Positions 1 through 8,884 of a DNA stretch of 64,000 bases are shown here, one piece after another (the first letter of the stretch is position 1; each line of letters opens with the position of its first letter). The DNA comes from Mesorhizobium loti R88b. Lineage in GTDB: Bacteria; Pseudomonadota; Alphaproteobacteria; Rhizobiales; Rhizobiaceae. The translations under genes were made by a program, and so were the position numbers. Location of the stretch: contig NZ_CP033367.1 of the NCBI RefSeq assembly GCF_013170845.1, positions 7,007,001 through 7,071,000 of the forward strand, written 5' to 3'. Under the pieces are notes generated by a model that ran no database searches, was not told the DNA's origin, and saw only the letters and a program-made list of their open reading frames with translations.

Positions 1-23
1 CGGAACGATCTCGTCCGATCATC

Positions 24-39
24 TGGCACAAGGTGTGCT
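24..39 (+). promoter_or_regulatory. Candidate sigma-54 (-24/-12) promoter
   Basis: The sequence reads TGGCAC-N5-GTGC, with GG at 25-26 and GC at 37-38, exactly ten bases apart. This matches the RpoN consensus TGGCAC-N5-TTGC at all but one position. It lies about 35-60 bases upstream of the possible starts of the dehydrogenase gene. Any NifA or other activator site would lie left of the window, so the activator is unknown. Confidence 0.5.
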
Positions 40-89
40 TATTAGTACGTTGCGAAGCTAGTAACTTAACCATGAAGGGGGACGACGGT

Positions 90-1565
90 TTGACCGTGAC
101 ACAGTCGCTGACGAGACGTCTCAAAAATCCCGAGCTATTTGACGATCTGGCCGGTGTGCCTGGTCGGAAGGCGGAGCAATCCACGAGGCGTTTTTCGGTG
201 TTCAATCCCTCAACGGGCGAGCTGTTGGCTGAGCTTCCAGATATGGATGTCCGGGACGTTTCCAAGGCAATCGATAAGGCTGAAGCTGCGCAGGAACATT
301 GGGCGGCGCTCACCGCGCGCGAGCGCTCCGACATCTTATGGGAATGGCACCAACTGATCCTCGACCACAGCGAGGATCTTGCAGCCATTTTGACGGCTGA
401 AATGGGTAAGCCGCTTGCAGAGGCGAAGTCTGAAATCGCCCATGCCGCAGCCTACCTCCAATGGTATGCCGAGGAGGCCAATCGCATCTATGGCGAGACG
501 ATTTCACCGCCTTCTAACGACAGGCGTATGCTGGTAATCAAACAGCCGATCGGTGTTGTCGGCGCCATTACTCCTTGGAATTTTCCCGCCTCGATGGTGG
601 CTCGCAAGATTTCGCCTGCGCTTGCCGCCGGCTGCGCGATTGTTCTGAAACCCGCGGAGCAAACACCGCTTGTCGCGGGTGCTATGTTCACGCTTGCCCG
701 GATGGCAGGTTTTCCCGATGGCGTTCTAAACTTGATCTACGCATCGGAAGGCGATGCGGTTGGGCGTGAACTTTGCTCGAACCCGAAGGTCCGCAAGATC
801 AGCTTCACTGGGTCGACCGAGGTCGGGCGGCTGCTCATGAGGGAGTGTTCGGATCAGATCAAAAGAACTAGCTTCGAACTTGGTGGTAACGCTCCTTTCA
901 TTGTTTTTGATGATGCAGACGTCGACGCTGCCGTCGATGGTGCGCTACAGGCAAAGTTTCGGAATGCAGGCCAGACCTGCGTTTCAGCCAATCGGCTTTA
1001 CGTACAGTCCAGCGTGTATAATGAATTCTGCGACAAATTCACCAAGCGCGTCAGTGCATTGCGCGTCGGTGACGGTTTCGAGCCAGAAGTTGCGATCGGT
1101 CCCCTGATCGATAAGTGCGCGCTTGCAAAGATTGAAGATCATATTCGCGATGCTGTGCGGCAGGGTGGGAAGATCCGTTGCGGTGGCAACCGTATCGGCG
1201 AATCGGGAACCTTCTTCGAGCCAACGGTGATCACCGACGTCGAAAGGACAATGCGGGTCGCTCAGGAAGAAACCTTCGGACCGCTGGCTCCCATAATCCG
1301 CTTCAACGATCCCGACCAGGTGGTGCGCGAGGCGAATGACACGATTTACGGTCTTGCAGCCTACTTCTACGCTTCCAATCTAAAGCGCGTGTGGCGCGTG
1401 GCTGAAACCCTCGAATACGGAATGGTCGGCATCAATACGGGACGCATGTCATCCGAGGCCGCACCCTTTGGCGGAATGAAGCAATCAGGGATCGGTCGTG
1501 AGGGGTCGCGCCACGGCCTCGAGGATTATCTCGAAATGAAGTACCTGTGCATGGGTGGGCTATAA
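90..1565 (+). CDS. gabD: NAD(P)-dependent succinate-semialdehyde dehydrogenase (ALDH superfamily)
   Basis: Cytoplasmic enzyme predicted to oxidise succinate semialdehyde to succinate, the last step of the GABA shunt. Counting from the longest open frame (33), the ALDH signatures are PWNFP near 181-185, the FTGST cofactor loop near 258, the general base Glu282 in FELGG, catalytic Cys316 in NAGQTC, and EETFGP near 412. Length is normal for the family. The start is uncertain: ATG at 72, TTG at 90 and GTG at 96 are all in frame. TTG90 is preferred because AAGGGGG (75-81) sits eight bases before it. A sigma-54-like promoter lies just upstream, which would fit expression during nitrogen fixation (inference). 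Another aldehyde substrate cannot be excluded. Confidence 0.85.
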   Translation: MTVTQSLTRRLKNPELFDDLAGVPGRKAEQSTRRFSVFNPSTGELLAELPDMDVRDVSKAIDKAEAAQEHWAALTARERSDILWEWHQLILDHSEDLAAILTAEMGKPLAEAKSEIAHAAAYLQWYAEEANRIYGETISPPSNDRRMLVIKQPIGVVGAITPWNFPASMVARKISPALAAGCAIVLKPAEQTPLVAGAMFTLARMAGFPDGVLNLIYASEGDAVGRELCSNPKVRKISFTGSTEVGRLLMRECSDQIKRTSFELGGNAPFIVFDDADVDAAVDGALQAKFRNAGQTCVSANRLYVQSSVYNEFCDKFTKRVSALRVGDGFEPEVAIGPLIDKCALAKIEDHIRDAVRQGGKIRCGGNRIGESGTFFEPTVITDVERTMRVAQEETFGPLAPIIRFNDPDQVVREANDTIYGLAAYFYASNLKRVWRVAETLEYGMVGINTGRMSSEAAPFGGMKQSGIGREGSRHGLEDYLEMKYLCMGGL

Positions 1566-1635
1566 TCCCACAGCATCGGCGTCCCATTGACTTCGCCCTG
1601 ACAATCCGCCGCGGCCATCGATGGAATGGTGGCCT

Positions 1636-1770
1636 TCGATCAAGGCCCAGTGTAAAACCTTGATGCTGTCATCCTTGCCTTCGGCCGCATTCACCGATCC
1701 CTGATTGACACGTGCTTGCCATGTACCGCTTCAATCCGCCGGGAGTGGTTTTTCCTGTCTCGGCCGCGAC
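1636..1770 (+). pseudogene. Fic-domain gene fragment with internal deletion
   Basis: This stretch closely matches part of the Fic pseudogene at about 9428-9615: the same 'atcaaggcccag' opening, the segment coding for IHR followed by the RFNPPGVVFPVSAA region, then divergence. Relative to the 9.4 kb copy about 58 bases are missing, and these would encode the HPFxxGNG catalytic motif. It is a non-functional scrap of the same gene family, probably left by recombination. Confidence 0.7.
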
Positions 1771-1787
1771 AGATCAGGGTGCTGGTG

Positions 1788-1840
1788 AACAAAATCTCCG
1801 TCCATCCGACAGCCGGCGAGCCTTCGATCACAGTTCTACC
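1788..1840 (+). pseudogene. thiC 5' fragment
   Basis: About 50 bases resemble the start of thiC at about 12757-12810. The translation [10 protein letters not shown] is shared exactly, and similarity fades afterwards. It follows directly on the Fic scrap, so the region is a mosaic of two short pieces whose longer copies lie 8-11 kb downstream. Confidence 0.6.
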
Positions 1841-1872
1841 GTATGGGTCGAATGGCGGCATCTTCTGAAGCC

Positions 1873-2556
1873 TTATTGCAGCCCTAGCTTCCTCTTCAGT
1901 TCCGCGTTCTCTGTGCGCAGGCGTTCCGCGAGCAGGCTCTTCAATCGCTTGTTTTCTTTCTCGAGCGCGACCAGGTCCTTCAGATCGTCACCATCGGATC
2001 TAGGCGCCGCGGCCTTCTTCCAGTGATAATAGGTCTGTTCCGATATACCCGCCTGCTTTACGGCGCTCTTGAGAGTGGTGCCGCCGCTGATCGACGTCTC
2101 GACCTGAGCGAGCATTTGGGCGCGCTCTTTTCCGGAGTAGACCTTCCGGGCGCTCCGCACGGCCGCTCCTGTTGCTGTTGCTTCCGCCGGGGACGCCGTA
2201 TTGGCGCCATTCTTGCGACCAGGCTCAGTCTTGGCCTTCCGCGAAGGTGGGGTTTTCTTCTTCGTTTCAGGCGTCCTTCCTTTGGGAGCGTGTTCGGTTG
2301 CAGCTTCTACTGATTCAGCGTCTAGGGGATTTGCCATGAGATACTCCGCTCGCGGTTTGTGCGCGTGTTCAGCATCAAGGGCTATGACATTAGAGTCAAT
2401 CAGCCGACGATTTGGCAGATCCATATCTTTGAGCTCCCTTGTTGTGTCGGCTATAGCCGCGGAGAGATCGACATCGCTCCAGATGGAATGGCCCCGTTTT
2501 TGATAATTGCGCTTTTGTTTGACCTCCACAGTGAACGGTCGGGTCTGCCGCCTCAT
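1873..2556 (-). CDS. syrB: SyrB-like transcriptional regulator
   Basis: A 227-residue protein. The N-terminal half is charged and low in complexity. The C-terminal half carries the SyrB-type region: YSGKERAQML near 140, a transposase-like HTH (GISEQTYYHWKKAA, about 170-183), then a Leu/Glu/Lys-rich coiled coil ending in ENAELKRKLGLQ. In Sinorhizobium, SyrB proteins repress syrM and so affect nodulation and exopolysaccharide genes. AAGGAAG stands a few bases before the ATG. The HTH-coil resembles IS3 OrfA proteins, so descent from a transposase subunit is possible. The N-terminal part is longer than I expect for SyrB, so the exact target is unknown. Confidence 0.7.
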   Translation of the reverse strand: MRRQTRPFTVEVKQKRNYQKRGHSIWSDVDLSAAIADTTRELKDMDLPNRRLIDSNVIALDAEHAHKPRAEYLMANPLDAESVEAATEHAPKGRTPETKKKTPPSRKAKTEPGRKNGANTASPAEATATGAAVRSARKVYSGKERAQMLAQVETSISGGTTLKSAVKQAGISEQTYYHWKKAAAPRSDGDDLKDLVALEKENKRLKSLLAERLRTENAELKRKLGLQ

Positions 2557-2828
2557 AGTTTCTTCCTTGTTAGAACGAATTGCACAGGAGGTCGCGGCTG
2601 ACGATGACTGAACAACTGGCGCTTCCTCTGTTGCGCCGAGCTATATGGATGAGATAGCCCGAGAGCAAGCGGCACTTGCGGTGTGCATCGACAAATGCTC
2701 GGGCCACGTCGCTGGCTGGCCGCAGCTTTGTTTTCATATCGATGCGTTTGCAGAGCTGGAACAGCGGCTCGCGCGTCATAGCTTTCCAGTTGGATAGGCC
2801 TCGCCGGAAGTCATGATCGTCTCGTCCC
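2557..2828. other. Spacer without a supported gene
   Basis: About 270 bases lie between syrB-like and the ccp terminator. A 90-codon frame on the minus strand overlaps the terminator hairpin and has no recognisable domain, so it is not called. Confidence 0.4.
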
Positions 2829-2866
2829 AGTGAAGGTCGCAATCATTCGTGATTGCGACCTTCACT
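2829..2866 (-). terminator. 17-bp perfect hairpin with UUCG-type loop
   Basis: AGTGAAGGTCGCAATCA and its exact reverse complement flank the loop TTCG. It begins 17 bases after the stop of the cytochrome c peroxidase gene on the minus strand. There is no long T tract, so it may act as a strong hairpin terminator or an mRNA 3'-end stabiliser. Confidence 0.7.
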
Positions 2867-2882
2867 AGCCAGCTCCGGCCAA

Positions 2883-3935
2883 TCATTGCGGGAGGATATG
2901 CAATACAGGTCGAGGCGTTGTCGGCGTTTCGGCGGGTAAGACGGGATAGGCGACCTCCGGTACTTTTCCGGTCAGCGAATTAAGGAAGGCAACGAGCAGG
3001 TCGACTTCTTTTTCCGTCAATTCTTGGCCGAGCTGGGTGGTCCCCATAATGGCGACGGCCTGTTTCAGATCCCAAACCTTGCCCGAATGAAAGTATGGCG
3101 CGGTGAGTGCTACGTTGCGCAACGGCGCCACGCGGAAAACATAGGAATCGTCGGCTTCATGGGTCACGGCAAATCGGCCTTTGTCGTTTTCCGGCAGGAC
3201 ATCGGTGTTGGGCTTTTCAACGAGGCCGAATGGGGAATAGCCCTCCCCACCCACGTTGATACCGCCGTGGCAGGACGAGCAGCCTTTGTCCATGAAAAGC
3301 GTCAGGCCCTGTTTCTGTTCGGAAGTCATAGCGGCGTCATCGCCGTTGAGGAAGGCATCGAAGGGCGCCGGTGTGACCAGTGTCGCCTCAAAGGCTTCGA
3401 TTGCCTTGGCGACGTTTTCGAAGGTGACGCGATCGGCTTCGCCCGGGAAAGCTGAATTGAACCACTCGACATATTGCGGCATCGACTTGAGCGTGGCGAT
3501 GAGTTGACCTGGTGTGTTGGCCATTTCGACAGCGGCTTGGATCGGTGCCTTGGCCTGAACCTTCAGGTCTTCAGCACGACCATCCCAGAACTGCGCTATG
3601 TTGAAGACAGCGTTCAGTACCGTCGGCGCGTTGCGCGGTCCCTTCTGCCAACCATGGCCGATCGAGCTTTCATGATTGTCGTCGCCCCCGGTGGCCAAGT
3701 TGTGGCACGAATTGCACGACAAGACGCCTGACGCCGAGACGCGTGGATCGAAGAACATTGCCTTGCCCAGGGCTATCTTCTCCGGTGTGATCGGGTTGTT
3801 GGCGACTGTCGGCGTGATGGATGGTAGAGGCTTGAAGGTGGCCCGTGCTGTTTCTCTGAGGTATACGGGGATCGTTTGCGCAGCAAAAGCGATGGCCGGC
3901 AACGCGACAGCCACCGTAGTGAATAGGATTTTCAC
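2883..3935 (-). CDS. Di-haem cytochrome c peroxidase (CcpA/MauG family)
   Basis: Periplasmic enzyme reducing hydrogen peroxide with electrons from cytochrome c. Two haem-binding CXXCH motifs are present, CNSCH and CSSCH (residues 85-89 and 230-234 counted from an ATG at 3968), with the family motif FWDGRAEDL between them and APLRNVALTAPYFHSG near the end. The preferred start is the GTG at 3935: GGGAGA lies six bases before it, and it gives a clean short signal peptide (MKILFTTVAVALPAIAFAA). Length is usual for bacterial di-haem peroxidases. It is apparently a single-gene unit ending in the hairpin at 2829-2866. MauG-like oxidases share the fold, so the peroxidase role is a family inference. 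Confidence 0.88.
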   Translation of the reverse strand: MKILFTTVAVALPAIAFAAQTIPVYLRETARATFKPLPSITPTVANNPITPEKIALGKAMFFDPRVSASGVLSCNSCHNLATGGDDNHESSIGHGWQKGPRNAPTVLNAVFNIAQFWDGRAEDLKVQAKAPIQAAVEMANTPGQLIATLKSMPQYVEWFNSAFPGEADRVTFENVAKAIEAFEATLVTPAPFDAFLNGDDAAMTSEQKQGLTLFMDKGCSSCHGGINVGGEGYSPFGLVEKPNTDVLPENDKGRFAVTHEADDSYVFRVAPLRNVALTAPYFHSGKVWDLKQAVAIMGTTQLGQELTEKEVDLLVAFLNSLTGKVPEVAYPVLPAETPTTPRPVLHILPQ

Positions 3936-3969
3936 AAGTGATCTCCCTGCGTTTTGCACGGAAGCCATT

Positions 3970-4755
3970 GTTGATATGCGGTTCGTGAACGCCTTGCGCT
4001 AAAGGCGGCAATCCTCTTTGCATAAAACCGATTCTGACGCGGACCTGACATATTGTCTTCCTTCGTTGCATTGCGCGATATCACCCACGATGAACGCCAG
4101 TCGGTATCTCCTGTCGCCTCTCGAGAAGCATCAAAAGTCGTGCCAACTGAGCAGAAGGAACCTCCGGGGGATTTTCTGGTCATCATTCAATAGGTTGAGG
4201 GAATTCGCAGCAAAGCGCAGCTCTACTCCGGTGTCGCGGATCTGACAGCCAGCAGTCGGGCTGAAACAGAGAGATGTTGGTCCCTCAGCGTCTTGTCCGA
4301 TGGGCACCCGGCCTCCTGCATGGGCGGGAGGGGACCACACGGTATTAAAGCTCAAGATGAACGCCGCCGGCAAGCATCGCTAGACAGTCCCCGCAGATAC
4401 TTTGACGCTGGTCCGCGAGCTGGTGCGCCTAGTGCCCGACCGCCAGATCGCGGCTCCTCAATCGCGCCGCAAGCCGACGGCGCGTTAAAGCGGCCGCGCA
4501 ATCATCGATGTGAGCGTGATGACGGCGCTGCACTGTGTCGTCGAATTGTGGCCACTGGAGCAATCCTCGTAAAGCGAGCCAAGGTTCTTGATCTAAACGG
4601 CGGCGGCCGCCATATTAGCGTAGCGCCTCTCACACGTTCGAGAGTGATCGCATTTTTGGATGCCGCCGGCTCGGGCTGTTTCGGCATCCTATTTCAACAT
4701 CGGCCGCCGCTTGTTTCGAGTTATCGAATGGCCGTTCTCTGCATTTGGAGGCAAA
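3970..4755. other. Gene-poor, decayed stretch
   Basis: About 780 bases with no convincing intact gene. The only recognisable item is a short recombinase-like peptide around 4395-4488. Longer open frames here lack ribosome sites and domain signals. Confidence 0.5.
4395..4488 (+). pseudogene. Possible serine-recombinase C-terminal scrap
   Basis: The translated segment reads LVRELVRLVPDRQIAA followed by a stop after about 30 codons. This resembles the 'LVPDRQIAxLLNR' segment of large site-specific recombinases. It has no start or upstream domain. The identification rests on one short motif. Confidence 0.3.
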
Positions 4756-5016
4756 ATGACCGCAACGCCTTTCGCGCTGCCCGAGGCAGTGCTTACCGCA
4801 ATCTCAAACGGAAAACCCGTAATTCAGGCATGTCGGGAACATCTTGGCTATTCGACCGAGGACGTTGCCGTGACCAGCGGTCTGACAGTCGAGGAGGTCG
4901 GGCTGATCGAATCTGGCCATTGTTTCGACAAGGGCTATCGCGATCGGATCGCTCGGGCGCTTGGCTTGGCTGAGAGTATCTTCGATGAAATCTGGGGTAT
5001 CCCGAACGCTGCCTGA
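4756..5016 (+). CDS. Small XRE-like helix-turn-helix protein
   Basis: An 86-residue protein starting at ATG 4756, preceded by GGAGG (4747-4751) at good spacing. The central part (ACREHLGYSTEDVAVTSGL and VEEVGLIESG) has the spacing of an XRE/Cro-type HTH, followed by a segment reading RIARALGL as in lambda-repressor-like domains. There is no effector domain, so it may be a small DNA-binding regulator or an antitoxin. No partner toxin is visible next to it. It is a real gene by RBS and composition, with unknown target. Confidence 0.6.
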   Translation: MTATPFALPEAVLTAISNGKPVIQACREHLGYSTEDVAVTSGLTVEEVGLIESGHCFDKGYRDRIARALGLAESIFDEIWGIPNAA

Positions 5017-5066
5017 CGTCGGCCTCTGAAGATTACCCGCCGCCTGCCAGGTCGGATCAAAATCCC

Positions 5067-5086
5067 AAGGGTATATCAATACCCTT
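5067..5086. repeat. Short inverted repeat
   Basis: AAGGGTAT-ATCA-ATACCCTT is a perfect 8-bp inverted repeat about 50 bases after the HTH gene stop. It could be a weak terminator or an operator. No T tract follows. Confidence 0.4.
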
Positions 5087-5374
5087 ACGGCGGCGGGGCG
5101 GTGGCAGAATTCTTATTTCTACGGAATCGATTCGCTCTGCGGAAGATCGGCCTCATGCTGGGCGACACGGATGTAATCTTGGCCCGCACGAGAGGCCAGA
5201 TCTGTGGATAGAGAGAACCGGCTAGCCGGTTGATCGTACGAGGGCATGTGGACAAAATATTCCTACCCGATGGTGGCGCCGAACTACGGCACAACGATCA
5301 GCGCTTGCGAAGTCGAGCGCTTAGACGAAAGATTTCGGCGAAACCACCCGAGGCCATCAGGAAGGTTCGTCACG

Positions 5375-5548
5375 ATGAAAGCGATCCCTTGCCCGTTCTG
5401 CACAAGCTGCGAGGTTAGGCCATATGAGACGGACGAGGCGCGCGTTGTGATGAAATGCGAGGACTGCGGTGCATCGGGGCCGGTCTGCATCGACGAAGTC
5501 AACGCCGTCGAAAGCTGGAATTACCGTCCATCTGCCCAGCCCGAATAG
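5375..5548 (+). CDS. Lar-type zinc-ribbon small protein
   Basis: A 57-residue protein with the Lar/restriction-alleviation pattern: CPFC near the N-terminus, CEDCGASGP in the middle and a closing AVESWNYR. The four cysteines would form a zinc ribbon. The ATG at 5375 has GGAAGG about nine bases upstream. In phages and prophages such proteins (Lar) relieve type I restriction, and many homologues on plasmids and islands have no proven function. It probably came in with mobile DNA. Confidence 0.65.
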   Translation: MKAIPCPFCTSCEVRPYETDEARVVMKCEDCGASGPVCIDEVNAVESWNYRPSAQPE

Positions 5549-6035
5549 GATTGTCCACGTGGCATGGCGATAGCGATGCGCCTACGCCTAATGGCCCCGG
5601 TCCGTCACCGGCGCGCAGGAGCGTATTATCTTCGTCAGCCGGTGCCGCGTTTCTCTTCCGAGCCCCGCCAGTCAGGCCCGGCGCATGCTGGCCTACCCCG
5701 TCAGAGTGCCAGGCCGCTCATGTCGCGCCTGCCGTACATGGCAACGAACCTTATCGCGCACCTGATCGACTGATATTGCCGATACCTTCCGCAACTCGAG
5801 CGGCTGTAGCAGCGCATGCCGTTACATCGGATGCGCAAGTGTCGTCTGACAATCTCGCCGGAAAACTGCCGTCTCAACAATTCGGCCAGCCTGTCGTTGC
5901 GACATCGCTCACTAGCCATACTCATAAAACCTGTTCTGGTTTGCCTCGCCTTGCCTAGCCGCCGGTCGCCTGACAGCCCACATGCCGACGCAGGTTCGGT
6001 CTGCCAGCCACCGTAGGGCATGTGACGTTGAACTG
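5549..6035. other. Intergenic stretch without a supported gene
   Basis: About 490 bases. Small open frames exist on both strands but lack ribosome sites and recognisable motifs. Confidence 0.4.
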
Positions 6036-7451
6036 TCAGGTTCGACCGTATACGTCCTCAAGCCGCACGATGTCATCTTCGCCGAGATACTCGCCGCTTT
6101 GGACCTCGATCATCACCAGTCCGATATTGCCGGGGTTTTCGAGCCGGTGTTTGTGGCCGCAAGGGATATAGGTGGATTGATTGGTGGTCAGGAGTAGCTC
6201 CTGGTCGCCGTTGACTATTTTCGCAGTGCCGCTGACCACGACCCAGTGCTCGGAGCGGTGATGGTGCATCTGCAGGCTCAAGCGTCCGCCCGGCTTCACC
6301 TCGATGCGCTTGATTTTGAAGCGCTCGCTTTCCTCCAGAACCGTGTAGGTGCCCCAGGGCCGGTGCACGGTACTGTGAAGCAAGTGCGCTTCATGTCCCG
6401 CAGCCTTGAGGCCCTCGAAGAGTTTCTTGACGTCCTGGACGCGATCGCGGGATGCAACAAGCAATGCATCGGGGGAATCCACGATCACCAGGTCGCTGAT
6501 GCCGACGGTGCCGATGACGCGTTTGTCCGAGCTTATGTAACTGCCCACGGTGTCGACCACATGGACATCGCCGCGAATCCTGTTGCCGCTCCCGTCAGCG
6601 GCGACCAGTTCGGCCATTGCGTTCCAAGATCCAATGTCATTCCACCCCATTTCGCAGGGAACGACAGCGAGATTGTGGGTTTTTTCCATCACCGCATGGT
6701 CGAGTGAAATACGCGGCGCCATGGCGAAGTGCTCAGATGAGAGTTCGACGCTGGCAACATGTTCGCCGTGGCTGACGCGAGCGTTATCATAGCTATCGAG
6801 AACGGCATCGATCACCTGCGGGCAATGCGCAGCCATTTCGTCGAGCATGACCTGCGCCTTGAAGCAGAAGATGCCGGCGTTCCAGAAGAAACGTTTGGAC
6901 GCGACATAAGATTTGGCAGTCTCGGCGTTCGGTTTCTCGACGAACCGGACAACTTTCTCACCGTCGGCCTCGATGTAGCCGAATGCGGTGTCTGGCCTAT
7001 CCGGGGTTATGCCCAAGGTTGCAATACGCCCCTGCTGCGCCTGTTCGATTGCCCGGTTCATGGCGGTTTGAAATGCGGGCAGATCACCAATCATATGGTC
7101 GGCGGGAAAAACACACAGAACAGCATCGGGACCCTGTGTTGCCTTGGCATGGACGGTTGCCGCAGCGACGGCGGCGGCGGTATCCCGACCCTCAGGCTCA
7201 AGCAGAAAGGTGCGTGGCAAAACAACGGAATCCAGCTCGTCGAAAACGTCTTTCGTAAGGAAGAGGTGCCCCGTGGACGTCACGGTAACAAGCTCCACGA
7301 CATGCTGCATCGAAGCGGCGCGCAACACGGTGTGCTGGATGAGCGAAAGTCCATCCGCCACCTTGAGGAAAGGTTTGGGGTGCGATTGCCTTGAGGCGGG
7401 CCAGAGCCGCGAACCAGCTCCACCGCTGATGATGACCGGAACCACTTTCAT
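6036..7451 (-). CDS. noeJ: Mannose-1-phosphate guanylyltransferase / mannose-6-phosphate isomerase
   Basis: Bifunctional cytosolic enzyme making GDP-mannose from mannose-1-phosphate and GTP, with isomerase activity supplying mannose-6-phosphate. The N-terminal nucleotidyltransferase domain shows SGGAGSRLWP, the PKPF pocket and FVEKP. The C-terminal cupin isomerase domain has RPWGTY and a metal-binding QMHHHRSEHW. Its 471 residues are usual for the ManC/AlgA type II family. The ATG overlaps the noeK stop (TGATG), so the two are translationally coupled. The pair lies behind a nod box, as in rhizobia that fucosylate Nod factors, which is why noeJ is preferred over manC. The fucose-forming partners nolK and noeL are not in the window. 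Confidence 0.87.
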   Translation of the reverse strand: MKVVPVIISGGAGSRLWPASRQSHPKPFLKVADGLSLIQHTVLRAASMQHVVELVTVTSTGHLFLTKDVFDELDSVVLPRTFLLEPEGRDTAAAVAAATVHAKATQGPDAVLCVFPADHMIGDLPAFQTAMNRAIEQAQQGRIATLGITPDRPDTAFGYIEADGEKVVRFVEKPNAETAKSYVASKRFFWNAGIFCFKAQVMLDEMAAHCPQVIDAVLDSYDNARVSHGEHVASVELSSEHFAMAPRISLDHAVMEKTHNLAVVPCEMGWNDIGSWNAMAELVAADGSGNRIRGDVHVVDTVGSYISSDKRVIGTVGISDLVIVDSPDALLVASRDRVQDVKKLFEGLKAAGHEAHLLHSTVHRPWGTYTVLEESERFKIKRIEVKPGGRLSLQMHHHRSEHWVVVSGTAKIVNGDQELLLTTNQSTYIPCGHKHRLENPGNIGLVMIEVQSGEYLGEDDIVRLEDVYGRT

Positions 7452-8884
7452 CAAAGGTCCTCTATCTCGTCTGTAAGCGCGAACGCATGTGCCCCTTGCA
7501 GCGTCGAGGCGACGATCGCCATGGCCCTGCTCTCGGTCGAAGCTTCCGAGTAGCAGCGCAGTTCCGGGGCATTGCCGGAAGGCCGCAGATGTATGATCTC
7601 ACCTGAAAGCATCCGCGCCCTGAGGCCATCGGTTTTGTCAATTTCGGCGACGGTCCCGAACGAGGCAAGAAAGTGCTGCAGTGCGTTCCGGCTTGCGAGA
7701 TGATCCATCAATCTGCGCGAACTTTCCGCGGGGAAGTTCTGAAGCCGGTCACTGACGCACACAGGAAGATTCCAAAGCCCGCGCAGTCGCGACAGCTTCT
7801 TTTTTGTCGACGCCATGGTACTGAGCACGGCCAAAATCGGGAGGAATGAGTCCCGCGTCGGCAGTGCAGTCAATGTCTTCCCATTCACCACACAATCCGA
7901 GCCCAGCAGAACACCACCATTGGCCTCAAAGCCGACGATGACGCCGCCGGCGCCGTGTAATGCTTCCATTGCTTCAATGACAAATGGAGACCCGACTTTC
8001 GTCCTCTGGACCGCGAAACCAAAGGCCTTCGAAATTCCCGAATTGGAGGTCACTGGCGTCACGATCGTGTCTGCCTTCAGGAAAAGAGCCGTTGCAAGCC
8101 CAACCAGGTCGCCGCGAAGAAGATCGCCATTTTCATCAGCGATGAGTGGCCGATCAGCGTCCGCATCGGTCGACACGATGGCATCGAGACCGAATTCGCG
8201 GACCCACTTCTTCAATTTTGCGATTGTTGCTGCGTCCACGGCTTCGGTATCGACAGGTACGAAGGTCCCGGTTTTCCCGACGGCGACCACGCTGGCACCG
8301 AGCGATCGAAGAACCTGTACCAACAGTTCCGCCGCGACCGAACTGTGCTGATAGACACCAAGTCTCATGCCGGAAAGTGAGCCCGGCTCCAGCATGTCAT
8401 GGGCGCGCTCTCGATAAGAGGCGATCGCTTCTTCACGGTGCATAGGCCACGTCGTTCCCAAACAAGCCGTTGGTAAGCAATACGCAATTGATCTTTCGGC
8501 TACAAAGCGCGTAATCGCGGCCTCATCCGCCTTGCTGATTTCACCATTCGGGCCATAAAATTTGATGCCATTGCGATCGGCTGGAATGTGCGACCCGGTG
8601 ACCATAAGAGCCGCCGCGCCGTGTTTGCATGCATATAGTGCCAGGGCAGGCGTGGGTATGGTGCCGCAATCGATCGGCTGGAAACCATTTGCGGCCAACG
8701 CCGCCATGCAATTGTTGGCTATCGCCTGACTGCTGTCACGTAGGTCGCGGCCTATGAAGACTGAACTATTCGGCTGAACCCGGCTGGAAATCAAACGCCA
8801 AGCGAAAGCTTCGGTATAAAGTCCGCTGGCCTTGCCGACCAATTCCGAAGCCAAACCTCGAACGCCGCTTGACCCGAATTTCAT
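7451..8884 (-). CDS. noeK: Phosphomannomutase
   Basis: Converts mannose-6-phosphate to mannose-1-phosphate, the substrate of NoeJ. This is an alpha-D-phosphohexomutase: the phosphoserine loop is TGSHIPADRNG (Ser98), the metal loop is STDADADRP (Asp240, 242, 244), the sugar-binding loop is EANGG, and the C-terminal phosphate loop is RPSGNAPELR. Its 477 residues are complete. It is the first gene of a two-gene leftward unit; a nod box (9174-9221) ends 289 bases upstream, so NodD-flavonoid control is expected. The ribosome site before the ATG is weak. A housekeeping exopolysaccharide role remains possible. Confidence 0.87.
   Translation of the reverse strand: MKFGSSGVRGLASELVGKASGLYTEAFAWRLISSRVQPNSSVFIGRDLRDSSQAIANNCMAALAANGFQPIDCGTIPTPALALYACKHGAAALMVTGSHIPADRNGIKFYGPNGEISKADEAAITRFVAERSIAYCLPTACLGTTWPMHREEAIASYRERAHDMLEPGSLSGMRLGVYQHSSVAAELLVQVLRSLGASVVAVGKTGTFVPVDTEAVDAATIAKLKKWVREFGLDAIVSTDADADRPLIADENGDLLRGDLVGLATALFLKADTIVTPVTSNSGISKAFGFAVQRTKVGSPFVIEAMEALHGAGGVIVGFEANGGVLLGSDCVVNGKTLTALPTRDSFLPILAVLSTMASTKKKLSRLRGLWNLPVCVSDRLQNFPAESSRRLMDHLASRNALQHFLASFGTVAEIDKTDGLRARMLSGEIIHLRPSGNAPELRCYSEASTESRAMAIVASTLQGAHAFALTDEIEDL

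Noticed and set aside
2570..2842. 90-codon frame on the minus strand
   Set aside because: Its start lies in the peroxidase terminator hairpin and no domain or ribosome site supports it.
4131..4145. Sigma-54-like site on the minus strand upstream of the peroxidase gene (TGGCAC-N5-TTGA)
   Set aside because: The -12 GC pair is lost and no NifA site was seen upstream. It is too weak to call.
4293..4973. 226-codon plus-strand frame
   Set aside because: It overlaps the better supported HTH gene in another frame, has no ribosome site, and its product looks like random GC-rich translation.
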